Assembly (NCBI RefSeq): GCF_000720175.1
Contig: NZ_JOIX01000041.1
Location: 46,277-110,276, forward strand
Length of the DNA stretch: 64,000 nucleotides
From: Streptomyces sp. NRRL S-337
GTDB taxonomy: Bacteria; Actinomycetota; Actinomycetes; Streptomycetales; Streptomycetaceae
Direction: 5' to 3'
Both the position numbers and the translations under genes were made by a program. This document shows, one piece after another, positions 25,448 to 34,301 of the stretch; within the stretch, counting starts at the first letter, position 1; every line of letters starts with the position of its first letter. The notes below the pieces were generated by a model, which ran no database searches, was not told where the DNA came from, and saw nothing but the letters and a program-made list of their open reading frames with translations.

Positions 25448-25870
25448 TCAGGGGTGAGTTCGAGCGGCAAGCACACGTTGTGCCATGGCCTGCAGATCGT
25501 CCGTGGCCGGGAACAGGTCGTCGGGGAGGCCGAACTCGCTACCCACCGCACGGAATTCTCCGTACATCTGATCCCGTTCAGGCGGCGCCAGCGGGCGTCC
25601 GGACAGCCCCCGCATCGCCGTCACGCACTCGTACAAGGTGACCAGTACCCACACCCGCACCGCCGGATCCAACGCCGTGAACGGACTGCCCTGCGCGTCG
25701 GTCCCGGCCAGACGGCGGTGCGTACGCTCCAGAAGGGCAACCTCCCGGCGTAGCCCTTCACGGTCGGAGAAGAACAGCCGCTTCCCGCTGTCCATGGTGT
25801 GCTCGATACGCCGCCACGGGTGCGCGCGGTAGGTGGAGAAGTTCGCCATGCCGGCGGCGACCGCCGGATC
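25448..25870 (-). pseudogene. oxygenase MpaB-like (DUF2236) fragment
   Basis: PAVAAGMANFSTYRAHPWRR, IEHTMDSGKRLFFSDREGLR, VWVLVTLYECVTAMRGLSGR and SEFGLPDDLFPATDDLQAMA match the middle of DUF2236/MpaB proteins, including the HPxxR-type motif. The N-terminal ~45 residues and the C-terminal ~130 residues are absent; an out-of-frame LELTPEREARAY just downstream is probably the continuation. Confidence 0.65.
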
Positions 25871-25884
25871 CGCGGTCTCACAAG

Positions 25885-26071
25885 ACGCGGCAGTCGCGGC
25901 GGGAGGCCCACCGGGTTCGACAAGACGATCTACAAGCGCAGGAACGAAGTGGAACGGACGAGGAACGCCCTCAAGAACTTCCCGGGCCGGGCCACGAGGT
26001 TCGACGAGCGCGCCTACGGCTTCCACGGCACCGTCGCAGTGGCCTCGATCCGCCTGTGGCTCAGTCCGTGA
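25885..26071 (+). pseudogene. IS5-family transposase C-terminal tail
   Basis: GRPTGFDKTIYKRRNEVERT followed by RNALKNFPGRATRFDERAYG and VAVASIRLWLSP with a stop: the conserved YKRRNxVER motif carrying the catalytic Glu plus the end of an IS5-type enzyme (a different subtype from the 40298 tail). About 62 residues remain. Confidence 0.75.
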
Positions 26072-26124
26072 TCAGGCAGAAAAAGCAGTGGTCGTCCGCC
26101 CGGCTTCCCTGACACGATCTGGGT

Positions 26125-26649
26125 GTGACCACGTTGTTCCTGATGGTCGGCCTGCCCGGGGCCGGAAAGACCACGAGGGCTCGACAGCTCTCCGAGGAGC
26201 ACGGCGCGCTGCGCCTGACACCCGACGACTGGATGATTCCCCTGTTCGGCGAGGCGGAGGCGGACGGCAAGCGCGACGTGCTGGAGGGACGTATGCTCTG
26301 GCTCGCCTTGGAGGCGGTCAAGCTGGGCACCAACGTGGTGGTGGACTACGGCTGCTGGTCCCAGGATGAACGGTCCGCGATCCGCTGGCTGGTGGAGGCC
26401 GAGGACGCGCGCTTCCACATGGTCTACCTCCCGGTAAACGATGAGACCCAACGCGCCCGGCTCGCCCACCGCTGGGCGACCGCCCCCGAGGAGACGCTCC
26501 CGATGACCGAGGCCGACATCCTGCACGGGCGGGCTCACTTCGAGGCGCCCGACGCGGCTGAGCTGCGAGGCCGCAGGGCCGCCGGCCCGCCCCCCGGCTG
26601 GGCGGACTGGCGGGAATGGGCCGCCAACCGGTGGCCGTCGTTCACGTGA
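26125..26649 (+). CDS. P-loop kinase-like ATP-binding protein (AAA_33)
   Basis: The protein has 174 aa and starts with GTG. The N-terminal LFLMVGLPGAGKTTRARQLS contains a perfect Walker A; LRLTPDDWMIPLF is the acceptor/Asp region; NVVVDYGCWSQDER and RFHMVYLPVNDETQRARLAH follow as in small zeta-toxin/Chloramphenicol-phosphotransferase-like kinases. It probably phosphorylates a small molecule. There is no antitoxin partner, so a toxin role is not suggested. A hairpin lies 24 bp downstream. Confidence 0.8.
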   Translation: MTTLFLMVGLPGAGKTTRARQLSEEHGALRLTPDDWMIPLFGEAEADGKRDVLEGRMLWLALEAVKLGTNVVVDYGCWSQDERSAIRWLVEAEDARFHMVYLPVNDETQRARLAHRWATAPEETLPMTEADILHGRAHFEAPDAAELRGRRAAGPPPGWADWREWAANRWPSFT

Positions 26650-26672
26650 CCGTTTCGGCCCCACATGGCGTG

Positions 26673-26694
26673 ACTCGCCTCCGGAGGCGGGGTC
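26673..26694. terminator. hairpin between the kinase gene and panD
   Basis: The sequence GAC, one wobble, CGCCTC, CG, GAGGCG, then GGTC forms a strong stem just after the kinase stop. It could serve both the kinase and the convergent panD gene. Confidence 0.45.
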
Positions 26695-26868
26695 CTCGGT
26701 CAGCCACGGGCGCACCCTGAAAACTCGACAACGCAGCCGAGCCGGACGTACCCCGCGCCAGCCCGTGAAGCTCCGCCGACAGGCCTGGCGGGGGGGACCC
26801 TTCAAGCGGCGGCGGCCACCGCCCCGGGGACGCGCCGTACTCGGCATCCCGGGGCCCCGGGGTCAGCC

Positions 26869-27297
26869 TCAGGCCCCTCGGGCTGCCGAGGCCATCGGGC
26901 TGCGCGACGTATCGCTGCCGGGCACCGGCTCGGAGGCATCGGCACCCAGGGCGACGATCCGGTTGTCCGCGTCGACATGCACGACCTTCGGACGCAGCAC
27001 GCGGGCCTCTGCATCGTCCACCTGGGCATAACTGATCAGGATGACCAGATCCCCGGGGTGCACCAGATGCGCCGCCGCCCCATTGATACCGATGACACCC
27101 GAGTCCCGCTCGCCCTCGATGACATACGTCTCCAAGCGGGCCCCGTTGTCGATGTCAACGATATGGACCAGCTCGCCGGGCAACAGGTCGGCAGCTTCCA
27201 TCAGTGTGGCGTCGATGGTGACCGACCCCACGTAGTGCAGATCGGCCTCGGTCACCGTGGCTCGATGGATCTTGGACTTGAACATCGTACGAAACAT
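26869..27297 (-). CDS. panD: aspartate 1-decarboxylase
   Basis: The protein has 142 aa, with an ATG 8 bp after GGGAG. It converts L-aspartate to beta-alanine for pantothenate and coenzyme A. The sequence has the family start [20 protein letters not shown] and the self-processing site [10 protein letters not shown]: cleavage between Gly24 and Ser25 generates the catalytic pyruvoyl group. Also conserved are the Lys near position 9, [20 protein letters not shown] and the nucleotide-like loop [12 protein letters not shown]. The C-terminal ~25 residues are a variable tail. It is not beside panB or panC here, which is usual in streptomycetes. Confidence 0.96.
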   Translation of the reverse strand: MFRTMFKSKIHRATVTEADLHYVGSVTIDATLMEAADLLPGELVHIVDIDNGARLETYVIEGERDSGVIGINGAAAHLVHPGDLVILISYAQVDDAEARVLRPKVVHVDADNRIVALGADASEPVPGSDTSRSPMASAARGA

Positions 27298-27479
27298 GGA
27301 GAAACTCCCGGTCTGCCTGCTCCCTGCCTGCTTTTGCAGGTCAAGGGCCGTCTCCGGAGGTTACCTCGATTCGCATGTCCGGTCAGCTGTCGCCAGGTGT
27401 TCGAGGACTCACACTGAGCTGAGGCTTGCTTCCCTGCCGAATCCAGGACCTGTTCGGGGAGAGCCGGGGCGGACGACCG

Positions 27480-27737
27480 CGCTTGACGGTACCGTCCGGG
27501 AGCTCAAGCAGCAGGACGGCAAAGACATCTGGCTGCTCGGCGGCGCCGAGCTGGCGGGCTCCCTGTACGCCGAGATCGACAACGCTGATCCTCAAGATCG
27601 GCGCCCTGACCATTGGCGACGGGATCCCACCGGTCTCCCGCAAGGCCGCTTTCGATCCGCGCACCTGGACGCTCGCCGACCACACCGTCCTCAAGAGCGG
27701 CCCGGTGTTCCTCACCCACACGCGCGTCAACGGCTGA
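27480..27737 (+). pseudogene. RibD-C/dihydrofolate-reductase-like fragment
   Basis: VRELKQQDGKDIWLLGGAEL followed by AGSLYAEID in one frame, then after a frameshift near 27585 TLILKIGALTIGDGIPP and TWTLADHTVLKSGPVFLTHT before a stop. This is the second half of a bacterial RibD-C-type reductase; the N-terminal ~80 residues with the NADPH-binding start are missing. An intact relative lies at 30039. Confidence 0.75.
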
Positions 27738-27981
27738 GCACTCCAGGCAGCGGGCGGCGCTTGTCCGCGGCCGGGCTCACGGACGCGCTCAGAGGGTCAG
27801 GCGAGCGCCGCCGTGGCCGCAGCCAGGCCGTGGACGGCTGCAAGTCAAGGCGGCAGGGGGACACCCGAGCCTGCCGCGTGCGGCACGACCGTCTCGGCCG
27901 TCGGCATCAGTGGCAGGACCAGCAACTCAGGGCTCGGTCTTGCCTGGCCCTGAGGTCACGAGCCAGGCCGTCTCTTTCTGA

Positions 27982-28212
27982 TCATCGACCGACATACTGG
28001 GTGCCATCCAAAATACGGCCGGAAGCAGATAGCGTGAAATCCGACGTTTCAAGAATCACAACGACATCCAGACTCTGGGATGCTATTTGAAGCACGGAGA
28101 GCTGCAGATGGATGGGACTGTCCACGCGGACGGAGGGGACCCCTATCCCTACCCATGTCACTACAGACGCACTTCTGTCGACCCTGAGGCCTAGACGTTT
28201 ATCTCGGATCAT
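27982..28212 (-). CDS. possible small ORF with atypical codon usage
   Basis: This is a 76-residue open frame (MIRDKRLGLRVDRSASVVTW at the start, SGRILDGTQYVGR at the end) in a stretch with many A/T-ending codons, unlike the rest of the window. There is no similarity I recognise and no clear ribosome binding site; its start overlaps the IS tail at 28209. It may be foreign or simply non-coding. Confidence 0.2.
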   Translation of the reverse strand: MIRDKRLGLRVDRSASVVTWVGIGVPSVRVDSPIHLQLSVLQIASQSLDVVVILETSDFTLSASGRILDGTQYVGR

Positions 28213-28330
28213 CTCGCTGACCAGATGACGATGGCGGCGAGGTAGAGGGCGGCGGTCTTGTCGTAGCGGGTGGCCAGGCCGCGCCCCTGCTTGAGATTGT
28301 TGATGCAGCATTCGACCGTGTTGGTGACCT
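28209..28330 (-). pseudogene. IS5-family transposase C-terminal tail
   Basis: Minus strand: VTNTVECCINNLKQGRGLAT, RYDKTAALYLAAIVIWSAR, stop. This is the catalytic-Glu helix and C terminus of an IS5-type enzyme; everything upstream is gone. Confidence 0.7.
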
Positions 28331-28428
28331 ATCCGGGACCGGACAAAGTCGTGCGGCTCGAGATTGTCTCCCGTTACTACGTGTGACCCCGCAAGAAGCG
28401 GAGTGCCGGACTCAGGAGGAGGCGCGTC

Positions 28429-28791
28429 ATGGCACACAAGAGGACGGTGAACGTCCGCCGCGTCTACGAGGATCCAGGGCAGGCCGACGGCGCCAGGGTG
28501 CTGGTCGACAGGATTTGGCCCCGGGGAATGACCAAGGAGAAGGCCCACCTTGACGAATGGTGCAAGCAGGTCGCACCGTCCACGGAGCTGCGCAAGTGGT
28601 ACAGCCACGCCCCCGAGCGTTTCGCGGAGTTCAGCCGCCGCTACCGGACCGAACTCCAAGATCCCCAGCACGCAGAAGCGCTGGCGCACTTGCGCAACCT
28701 CGCCGACAACCGGCCCTTGACACTGCTCACCGCAACCAAGCACCCCGATATCAGTGAAGCCGAGGTGCTCGCCGAGCTGCTCCGGGGCTGA
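28429..28791 (+). CDS. DUF488 family protein
   Basis: The protein has 120 aa with an excellent AGGAGGAGG site before the ATG. The family signature is clear: VNVRRVYEDPGQADGARVLV, DRIWPRGMTKEKAHLDEWCK, QVAPSTELRKWYSHAPERFA, and the terminal PLTLLTATKHPDISEAEVLA. DUF488 proteins are small, soluble and widely conserved, with no proven activity; the conserved WPRG and Cys suggest nucleic-acid or small-molecule processing. Monocistronic. Confidence 0.9.
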   Translation: MAHKRTVNVRRVYEDPGQADGARVLVDRIWPRGMTKEKAHLDEWCKQVAPSTELRKWYSHAPERFAEFSRRYRTELQDPQHAEALAHLRNLADNRPLTLLTATKHPDISEAEVLAELLRG

Positions 28792-29281
28792 CAGCGTGGG
28801 TCGGCTGAGCTTCGCGCTCGTCGCGGCAGATGACCATCCGCGGGGGCACCCGCATCGTCGAGGAGGGCAGCAGGGCCGACCGGCTTTGGAGCACCCATGC
28901 AATTCGATCACCCTTGAGGTGAACGTCTCCGGCCGCCCTCGGCTGGTCATGGCTGACCCCGCCGCACGCCGGGCAGCTTGGTGCCGAGCACAGAGCCCAG
29001 AGCAGGCACTGAACTGCGATGCGGCGGCAGTGCGCACACAGTGTTACGGAGGACCCGGTTCCGGGCAGACGCACACCCGCGGGTTGACCGAGGCTTCAGT
29101 CCCCCCGGAGCCGCCTGCTGGATCTGTACGAGGCCAGCCAGCAGTGGACCGATGCTCTGACCAGCACCTCAGTGAGCTGGCGCGGGAGGCATGCCTAGCT
29201 CACCCAGCGCTCGCACAGAGAACGGTCGATAATGGAAGCGGCCAGCTCCAGTGAGACATGCCTCCCACCTTGAGGCTGCAT
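28792..29281. other. gap with no recognisable gene
   Basis: Some frames remain open but lack start sites, conserved motifs and consistent codon bias. The last 50 bp must hold the folE promoter. A weak similarity to a zinc-ribbon pattern on the minus strand near 28850-28920 was not convincing. Confidence 0.45.
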
Positions 29282-29995
29282 ATGAATGATGCACCCGAGC
29301 AATTCCACGGTCCCCCACCCGTCGCTGGGATGGTCGGCGAACGGCTCGTACGCATCACGGACGAGATCGAGTGGGCGGCCGTTTCCCCGCGGCAGATCAC
29401 CGCCGGCGAGTGGCAACGGTTCGAGGAATATCTGAAGGAGATCTTTGAGGCGCTTGGCCTGGCCGCTGAGTCAGCGGCTACAGCCGACACGCCTCGGCGC
29501 TTCCTCCGCGCCCTCTTCGACGCCACCAGCGGGTACGAAGGCGACGAGAAGCTGGTCACCGCGTTCGAGACCGAATGCCATGGCGGTTCGGACTGCCGAA
29601 TCAGTCAGATCGTCGAAGGACCGATCCCGTTCTTCTCTCTGTGCGAGCACCACAGCCTGCCCTTCTTCGGCAAGGCGTATGTCGGCTATATCGCCCACGA
29701 GCACATCCTCGGACTGTCCAAGCTGACGAGACTGGTGCGGCTGTTCGCCCGCCGGTTCTCGATGCAGGAGCGCATCGGCCGCCAACTCGCCGAATCACTC
29801 CAACAGATCCTTCAACCGCACGGCGTCGCGGTCCACTTGGAAGCGGTGCATCTGTGCACGCAGATGCGCGGCGTACGGGAGATCGAGTCCAGCACACGCA
29901 CCACCCACTGGCGTGGCACTTACGACGAGGATCCGCAACTGCGTGCCGAATTCTTCACGCTGTGCGGCCAACGGGGACCGGCCGGACTTGGCTGA
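29282..29995 (+). CDS. folE: GTP cyclohydrolase I
   Basis: The protein has 237 aa from the ATG at 29282, which has TTGAGG 7 bp upstream; an ATG 24 bp earlier is also in frame. It converts GTP to 7,8-dihydroneopterin triphosphate in the cytosol. Zinc and active-site residues are visible: PFFSLCEHHSLPFFGKAYVG (Cys and His ligands), LGLSKLTRLVRLFARRFSMQ, ERIGRQLAESLQ, and AVHLCTQMRGV with the third ligand Cys. The start of the RibD-C reductase gene lies within 45 bp of its end, so the two form an operon. It lies apart from other folate genes, suggesting a secondary pteridine pathway rather than housekeeping folate synthesis. Confidence 0.93.
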   Translation: MNDAPEQFHGPPPVAGMVGERLVRITDEIEWAAVSPRQITAGEWQRFEEYLKEIFEALGLAAESAATADTPRRFLRALFDATSGYEGDEKLVTAFETECHGGSDCRISQIVEGPIPFFSLCEHHSLPFFGKAYVGYIAHEHILGLSKLTRLVRLFARRFSMQERIGRQLAESLQQILQPHGVAVHLEAVHLCTQMRGVREIESSTRTTHWRGTYDEDPQLRAEFFTLCGQRGPAGLG

Positions 29996-30038
29996 GCACA
30001 CCACCTCGCACCCCGCCGGCGGAACACCTCCAGGAACT

Positions 30039-30878
30039 GTGGAGCCGCTGGAGTTGCTGTACGAGCAGGCCGGGCAGCCCCGCTTCGGCCTCCCTCCGGC
30101 GCTCGCCACGGCCTACGGAGGTGATCTGGGCTTCACCTCGCCATGCGTGTACGCGAACTTTGTCGCCTCCCTTGACGGAGTGGTCGCCCTCGGTCCCGAA
30201 TACCCGTCATCCGGCTCGGCGATCAGCGGGCGTGAGCCTGCGGACCGATTCGTTATGGGACTGCTGCGTGCATGCGCCGACGCCGTACTCATCGGGGCCG
30301 GCACGCTCCGAGCCACGCCCCGCCACCGGTGGACACCCGACCACGTCTGTCCACAAGCCGCCCCTGCCTTCGCCGAACTGCGGCGGAGCCTGCAACGCGC
30401 CGCTCAGCCGGAACTGGTCGTCATCAGCGCGAGCGGCGACTTGCCCACCGAGCACCCAGCCCTGCAGTCAGGCGCACTCGTGGCCACCACGCTGGACGGC
30501 GCCCGCCGACTGGGCGGACGTCTTCCGGCCGCATGCACGCTGCTCACCGCAGTCGAAGGATCCACCCTCCGCATGGATGACGTACTTGCGGCTCTCCACA
30601 CCCACGGCCACACTGTGGTGCTCACCGAGGGCGGGCCTCACCTCATCGGTCACTTGCTCGGTGAGAGCTTGGTGGATGAAGTGTTCCTCACGACGTCCCC
30701 AGTACTCGCGGGCCGTGCCGACACCTCCCGACCCGGTCTGGTCGCCGGGCTCGAACTACTGCCGAACCGGCCAGCGTGGACCGATCTGATCAGTGCACGG
30801 CGACGGGGATCGTATCTTTTCCTCCGCTATCGCCTCCGGGCCCCCCGCGCAAACGACGGCCCAGCAACGGCCGATTGA
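30039..30878 (+). CDS. RibD C-terminal-domain (dihydrofolate-reductase-fold) reductase
   Basis: The protein has 279 aa from the GTG at 30039; a TTG at 29988 overlapping folE is an alternative. It is a complete RibD-C fold: YANFVASLDGVVAL (NADPH and substrate strand), MGLLRACADAVLIGAGTLRA (family hallmark), LVVISASGDLP, VVLTEGGPHLIGHLLGESLV (nucleotide-binding GGP loop) and DEVFLTTSPVLAGR. Family members reduce pyrimidine or pteridine intermediates with NADPH. The coupling to folE points to a reduced pterin or a pteridine-derived product. No deaminase domain is present, so it is not a full RibD. Confidence 0.88.
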   Translation: MEPLELLYEQAGQPRFGLPPALATAYGGDLGFTSPCVYANFVASLDGVVALGPEYPSSGSAISGREPADRFVMGLLRACADAVLIGAGTLRATPRHRWTPDHVCPQAAPAFAELRRSLQRAAQPELVVISASGDLPTEHPALQSGALVATTLDGARRLGGRLPAACTLLTAVEGSTLRMDDVLAALHTHGHTVVLTEGGPHLIGHLLGESLVDEVFLTTSPVLAGRADTSRPGLVAGLELLPNRPAWTDLISARRRGSYLFLRYRLRAPRANDGPATAD

Positions 30879-30889
30879 TGCCGAGGAGC

Positions 30890-31260
30890 CGACGCCGAAC
30901 TTCCCACTGCGGGCGGGCGATGTCGCCGTCCACCAGCGAGGTTGGATGCCCAGTTCACGACAGGTGTGGCCCCAGGTGTTCTTGGTGTAGGCCCAGCGTT
31001 GTCGGTCAGCACGCGTTCAACGGTGACACCGCGTGCGGCGAATCAGGCGGTGGCGCGAGTCAGGGAGTCTGCGCAGGTCGGGGCGGTTTCGTCGGGCAGT
31101 TCTTCGGTGTAGGCCAGGCGAGAGTGGGCATCGAGCGCGGGTGCAGGTAGGCGTATCCCGCAGCGCCTCGGCGGTTCTTGTGCGGGCTGGAGGCGGCCCG
31201 TCCGGGGGATTTGTGGCCGCCACGGTCGAGGATGCGGCCGAGTTTCGGACGGCCCGCCGC
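30890..31260 (-). pseudogene. IS481-family transposase remnant
   Basis: Across several frames the minus strand reads KLGRILDRGGHKSPGR, NRRGAAGYAYLH, HSRLAYTEELPDETA, then ARGVTVERVLTDNAG, the rve integrase-core strands with the second catalytic Asp (LTDN). Multiple stops and frame changes separate the pieces, and the C-terminal Glu region is lost. Confidence 0.7.
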
Positions 31261-31717
31261 AGTCGTCCGATGCGTGTGTCCGCCGTGGGCGGATGACCTG
31301 TTGTTCCACTGCGGGCATGTGTGCGGCGGGGCTGGCGGTGGGGGCGGCTGGAGCGGTCTGGTACCTCGACCGCCGCGTGGCGCCAAGCCGCTCAGGCCGT
31401 GACGAGGAGCGGACTGTATGCCTCGGGTCGGCGGATCGCCAGCAACGGGCCCAGCTTCAGCCAGTCGCGGCCGGCGGTCGAGGTCGGCCACGAAATGGCG
31501 GCGAACTCGCGGGTCTGGGGACTGGCGGGGTCACCTCCCACGGGAACCTCGACGACGCCAGGGTCGCGATAGCCCGCGGCATGTGCTGGCGCGGGGGTTG
31601 TGTGCAACATCCACGACAGCGGCTCACCACAGCCACATAAAGCTTCGAGGGCCCCGGCGTGGTAGCCCGCAGGGCGATTGAGTGGAAGCCGCGACCTCGC
31701 CGAGGGAGGCTGTATCC
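31261..31717. other. gap with a possible minus-strand coding fragment
   Basis: On the minus strand between about 31392 and 31570 one frame reads GYRDPGVVEVPVGGDPASPQ, TREFAAISWPTSTAGRDWLK, LGPLLAIRRPEAYSPLLVTA, which has a natural composition but belongs to no family I recognise. The right end contains the promoter of the SpoIIE gene. Confidence 0.3.
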
Positions 31718-32912
31718 ATGCGGACACTCTTCCGCCCGAGGACACCTCTATCGGCAGTGGGCGGTCACAGTCGGTTGCTCTTCAGACTCGCACAGTGCGT
31801 ACCTTTCCTGATCGTGCTGCTCGGGCTGGGTATCGAGCTCTCGCCCGCGCACGTCGTGTATACCGGCCCCCTCCTCATCGCCATGCCGGCACTGGCGTCA
31901 CTGACGATGGGCCCGAAGGGCACGCTCGCGGCGGCTGGCGGGGCTCTGATCGTGAGCGTGACGACCACCACTCTGCACCAGGCGTGGGGTGGCCAGCAGA
32001 TCTACAGCAATCTCCTGGCTTTGTTCGTGGTGTCCGCGGCCAGTGTCATGACCAGTAACGCTGTGCGCACGCGCAGGCAAAGCGAACTCGACCGGATCCA
32101 TCGCATTGCCGCAGCGGCGCAAAGAGTCCTGCTCCGTCCCGTCAGCCCGTCTGGGCCAGGTGCACGTCGCCAGCATGTACCTGGCCGCCGAGGCGGGGGC
32201 ACAGATCGGCGGCGACCTGTACGAGGCCGTTTCCACTCGGTACGGGGTCCGGATGATCGTGGGGGATGTCCGAGGCAAGGGGCTGCCAGCTGTGCGCTCG
32301 GCAGCAGCCGTGTTGGGCGCGTTCCGGGAAGCAGTGCACTACGAGAGCGATTTGGTGGAGGTGATGAACCACTGCTCCGCAGCGCTGCAGCGGGACTGCG
32401 CCGTGCCGACCGCGTTCAGCCAAGAAGAGGAGGCTGATATAGGGGAGGACTTCGTCACCGCGCTGGCGGCTCAGGTGGTGCACGGATCAGTGATCCAGGT
32501 TGTCAATTGCGGGCACCCTCCTCCGCTGGTGCTGCGCCAGGGCAAGATCGAAGCGCTGCACCCTGCCTCGCCACGGCCGCCCCTCGGCCTTGAAGACCTC
32601 ATGAACGGTCCCACTGCTGGGCCGGATAGCTATGCCTTCACACCCGGTGACCGTCTCCTGCTCTACACCGATGGAGTCGTCGAAGCACGCAACATGGACA
32701 ACGAATTCTTCCCTCTCCACGAAGCGATGGAAGCAGCCCCTGCCTGTACACCGCCGGAGTTCCTGGAGTGGCTGCATCAGGTGTTGATCCGCCACACCCG
32801 GGGGCAGCTGACAGACGATGTGGCGGTACTCGTCATTGATCTATTCAGGGATGGCACGGAGTCCAAGGCAGCTGAAAACGCAATTACTTCCGGACCTCGA
32901 CCGTCGAGGTGA
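31718..32912 (+). CDS. membrane PP2C/SpoIIE serine phosphatase (one frameshift near 32140)
   Basis: ATG at 31718 with GGGAGG upstream. N-terminal hydrophobic segments (FLIVLLGLGIELS, GPLLIAMPALASLTMG, SNLLALFVVSAASVMT) form a small membrane domain, ending in the linker RIAAAAQRVLLRPV. After a single-base frame change around 32135-32150 the PP2C_SIG phosphatase continues: LGQVHVASMYLAAEAGAQIG, GGDLYEA (metal Asp), VGDVRGKGLPAVRSAAAVLG (second metal motif), VVNCGHPPPLV, FTPGDRLLLYTDGVVEARN and DDVAVLVIDL. All catalytic Asp residues are present. This class regulates anti-sigma or anti-anti-sigma factors; none is encoded nearby. Corrected length is about 398 aa. Confidence 0.7.
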
Positions 32913-33212
32913 TGGACAGCCCAACCGCCCACGTCCGAGGGGTCCGCCTCGGCACGCGCCGCCGCCAGCGACTCGGCCGGTGCAAGGGCTTCATCGCTGA
33001 GACGTCCGAACCGCCGGCGGTACAGCCGAAGCGCAGGCCGGCCAGTACGAGAAGAGGGCTTCCCGACGCAGCCCGCCGCCCCAACCTCCATGCAGCGCAC
33101 TCCCGACCGAGACGCTCCTGGCTGTATGCGAGTCAACGTGCCCTTCGTCGGCATCGGGTGCCGACTCCCCCCGACAAAGCCAACTCACCAGCCCGGACAC
33201 ATCTTTGTGCAT
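32913..33212. other. gap upstream of the phased repeats
   Basis: No gene is supported; open frames are chance products of GC content. The right part leads into the repeat array and promoter of the small secreted protein. Confidence 0.4.
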
Positions 33213-33243
33213 GTCCCGGACAGTCCCGGACATGTCCCGGACA
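33213..33243. promoter_or_regulatory. three phased copies of GTCCCGGACA
   Basis: GTCCCGGACA occurs at 33213-33222, 33223-33232 and 33234-33243, a 10- to 11-bp period that puts all copies on one face of the helix. A related CCCGGACA lies at 33192. The array is about 115 bp upstream of the small secreted protein's ATG. It looks like a cooperative activator or repressor array. Confidence 0.5.
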
Positions 33244-33359
33244 GCGTTGAGTGCTGACATCCCAAGCCCCAGGGGAGCAAGGTGGGAATGTCCGACCCGA
33301 CGGGAAGCCCGAGCACTGGTAACCCGTCCAACATCCGTCATCACAAGTGGAGTTCACCT

Positions 33360-33608
33360 ATGAGGATGCGATTAGCCGTCGCGGCGGCTGTTCTCGGTGC
33401 TACCGCCGCTGTCGCCGTCCCAGCGGCGGCGACAGCCGCCCCGTCAACGATCTCTTCGTCCTGGTACGACACCGGAGAGACATACAACAAGAAGGCCGCG
33501 TGCGACCGCGGCGGTCAGTCGTGGAAGGACAGCAGCACCAACGTCATACCGTGGCGCTGCGACTGGACTTCGACCAGCAGGTTCCACCTGTACCTGCTGC
33601 TCCGCTGA
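33360..33608 (+). CDS. small secreted protein with one cysteine pair
   Basis: The protein has 82 aa. The ATG at 33360 has GTGGAG upstream and begins a Sec signal peptide (MRMRLAVAAAVLGATAAVAV, PAAATAAP). The mature part is about 54 residues: SSWYDTGETYNKKAACDRGG, then SWKDSSTNVIPWRCDWTSTS and an aromatic end. Two cysteines about 20 residues apart probably form a disulfide. It resembles small exported streptomycete proteins of unknown role. A strong terminator hairpin follows directly, so this is a monocistronic unit with a phased repeat array upstream. Confidence 0.75.
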   Translation: MRMRLAVAAAVLGATAAVAVPAAATAAPSTISSSWYDTGETYNKKAACDRGGQSWKDSSTNVIPWRCDWTSTSRFHLYLLLR

Positions 33609-33622
33609 TCCAGGTAGTTCAA

Positions 33623-33655
33623 ACGGTCCATCCCTCCGTAAGGGGGGCGGACCGT
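33623..33655 (+). terminator. terminator of the small secreted protein gene
   Basis: A 7-bp outer stem (ACGGTCC/GGACCGT) encloses a C/G-rich inner stem capped by a GTAA tetraloop. It starts 15 bp after the stop. No long T tract, but predicted stability is very high. Confidence 0.75.
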
Positions 33656-33866
33656 CGTCGCGTTGGCGGCCGGTGAGGTAGGGGGCAGCAGACGGGTGTG
33701 CTGGTCCGCTGCCATCGAGCTTGCTTGCCGGGGGATGCGACCAGGTTCCTCTACGGAATACTCGACGGAATACGACTTACTTGCCTGCATCCGCCGACGT
33801 CATCCGTCACGCGCGGCAGTGCGTGGAGCTGACCACGCCGGAGTCGCACAGACTGCCTGGACGTGC

Positions 33867-34084
33867 TCAGCGCTCGCGCGTGTGCGGGCGCACGGGGCGT
33901 AGCAGTGGCTGACGCCAGTCGCCCAGCGTCGTGAGGAGAAACTGGCGGGCGACGGGGCGTATGTCGTCCCACGCCGGATCTGTGGCCAGGGCGTTGGCCC
34001 AAAGGCTGGCGCGGGAGGCAGGATCGATCTCGCCGAGGCGACGTCCGATGGCCTGAAGATCGCGCGGATCGTCGCCGGAAGTCC
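33867..34084 (-). pseudogene. C-terminal coding fragment of unknown family
   Basis: A start-less minus-strand frame reads DDPRDLQAIGRRLGEIDPAS, RASLWANALATDPAWDDIRP, VARQFLLTTLGDWRQPLLRP and ends in a TGA at 33867. The composition is that of a real streptomycete protein end, but I do not recognise it. It stops exactly where a plus-strand methyltransferase fragment begins. Confidence 0.45.
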
Positions 34085-34170
34085 CGGGCTGATGTGCTCG
34101 ACGTCGGCTGCTGCACCGGCATCACAACCCGCCAGTTCCAGGCCGCCAGCTGCGCCATGCTCGGCGTCAC
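34085..34170 (+). pseudogene. SAM methyltransferase motif-I fragment
   Basis: RADVLDVGCCTGITTRQFQA followed by ASCAMLGV corresponds to motif I of class I methyltransferases (usually DVGCGTG; here DVGCCTG). Nothing before or after belongs to the same gene, so it is about 28 residues of debris at a recombination junction. Confidence 0.5.
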
Positions 34171-34301
34171 ACCACCCTGGCGGCGACCGCCTGGCGGGGT
34201 TCCGCGCCAGGGTGGGCGCCTGGCCGGGGAGGGCCTCTTTCCCGCAGGAGCCGTGGGAGTCAGAGTGTCGGCGGTGTGCCCATCGCGTCCCGGGAGCGGC
34301 T

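Noticed and set aside
26125..26649. Zeta-toxin/antitoxin pair
   Set aside because: The kinase has the P-loop fold but no epsilon-like antitoxin gene precedes it.
33213..33243. Possible CRISPR-like repeat unit
   Set aside because: The units are only 10 bp and directly adjacent with no spacers, and no cas gene is in the window.
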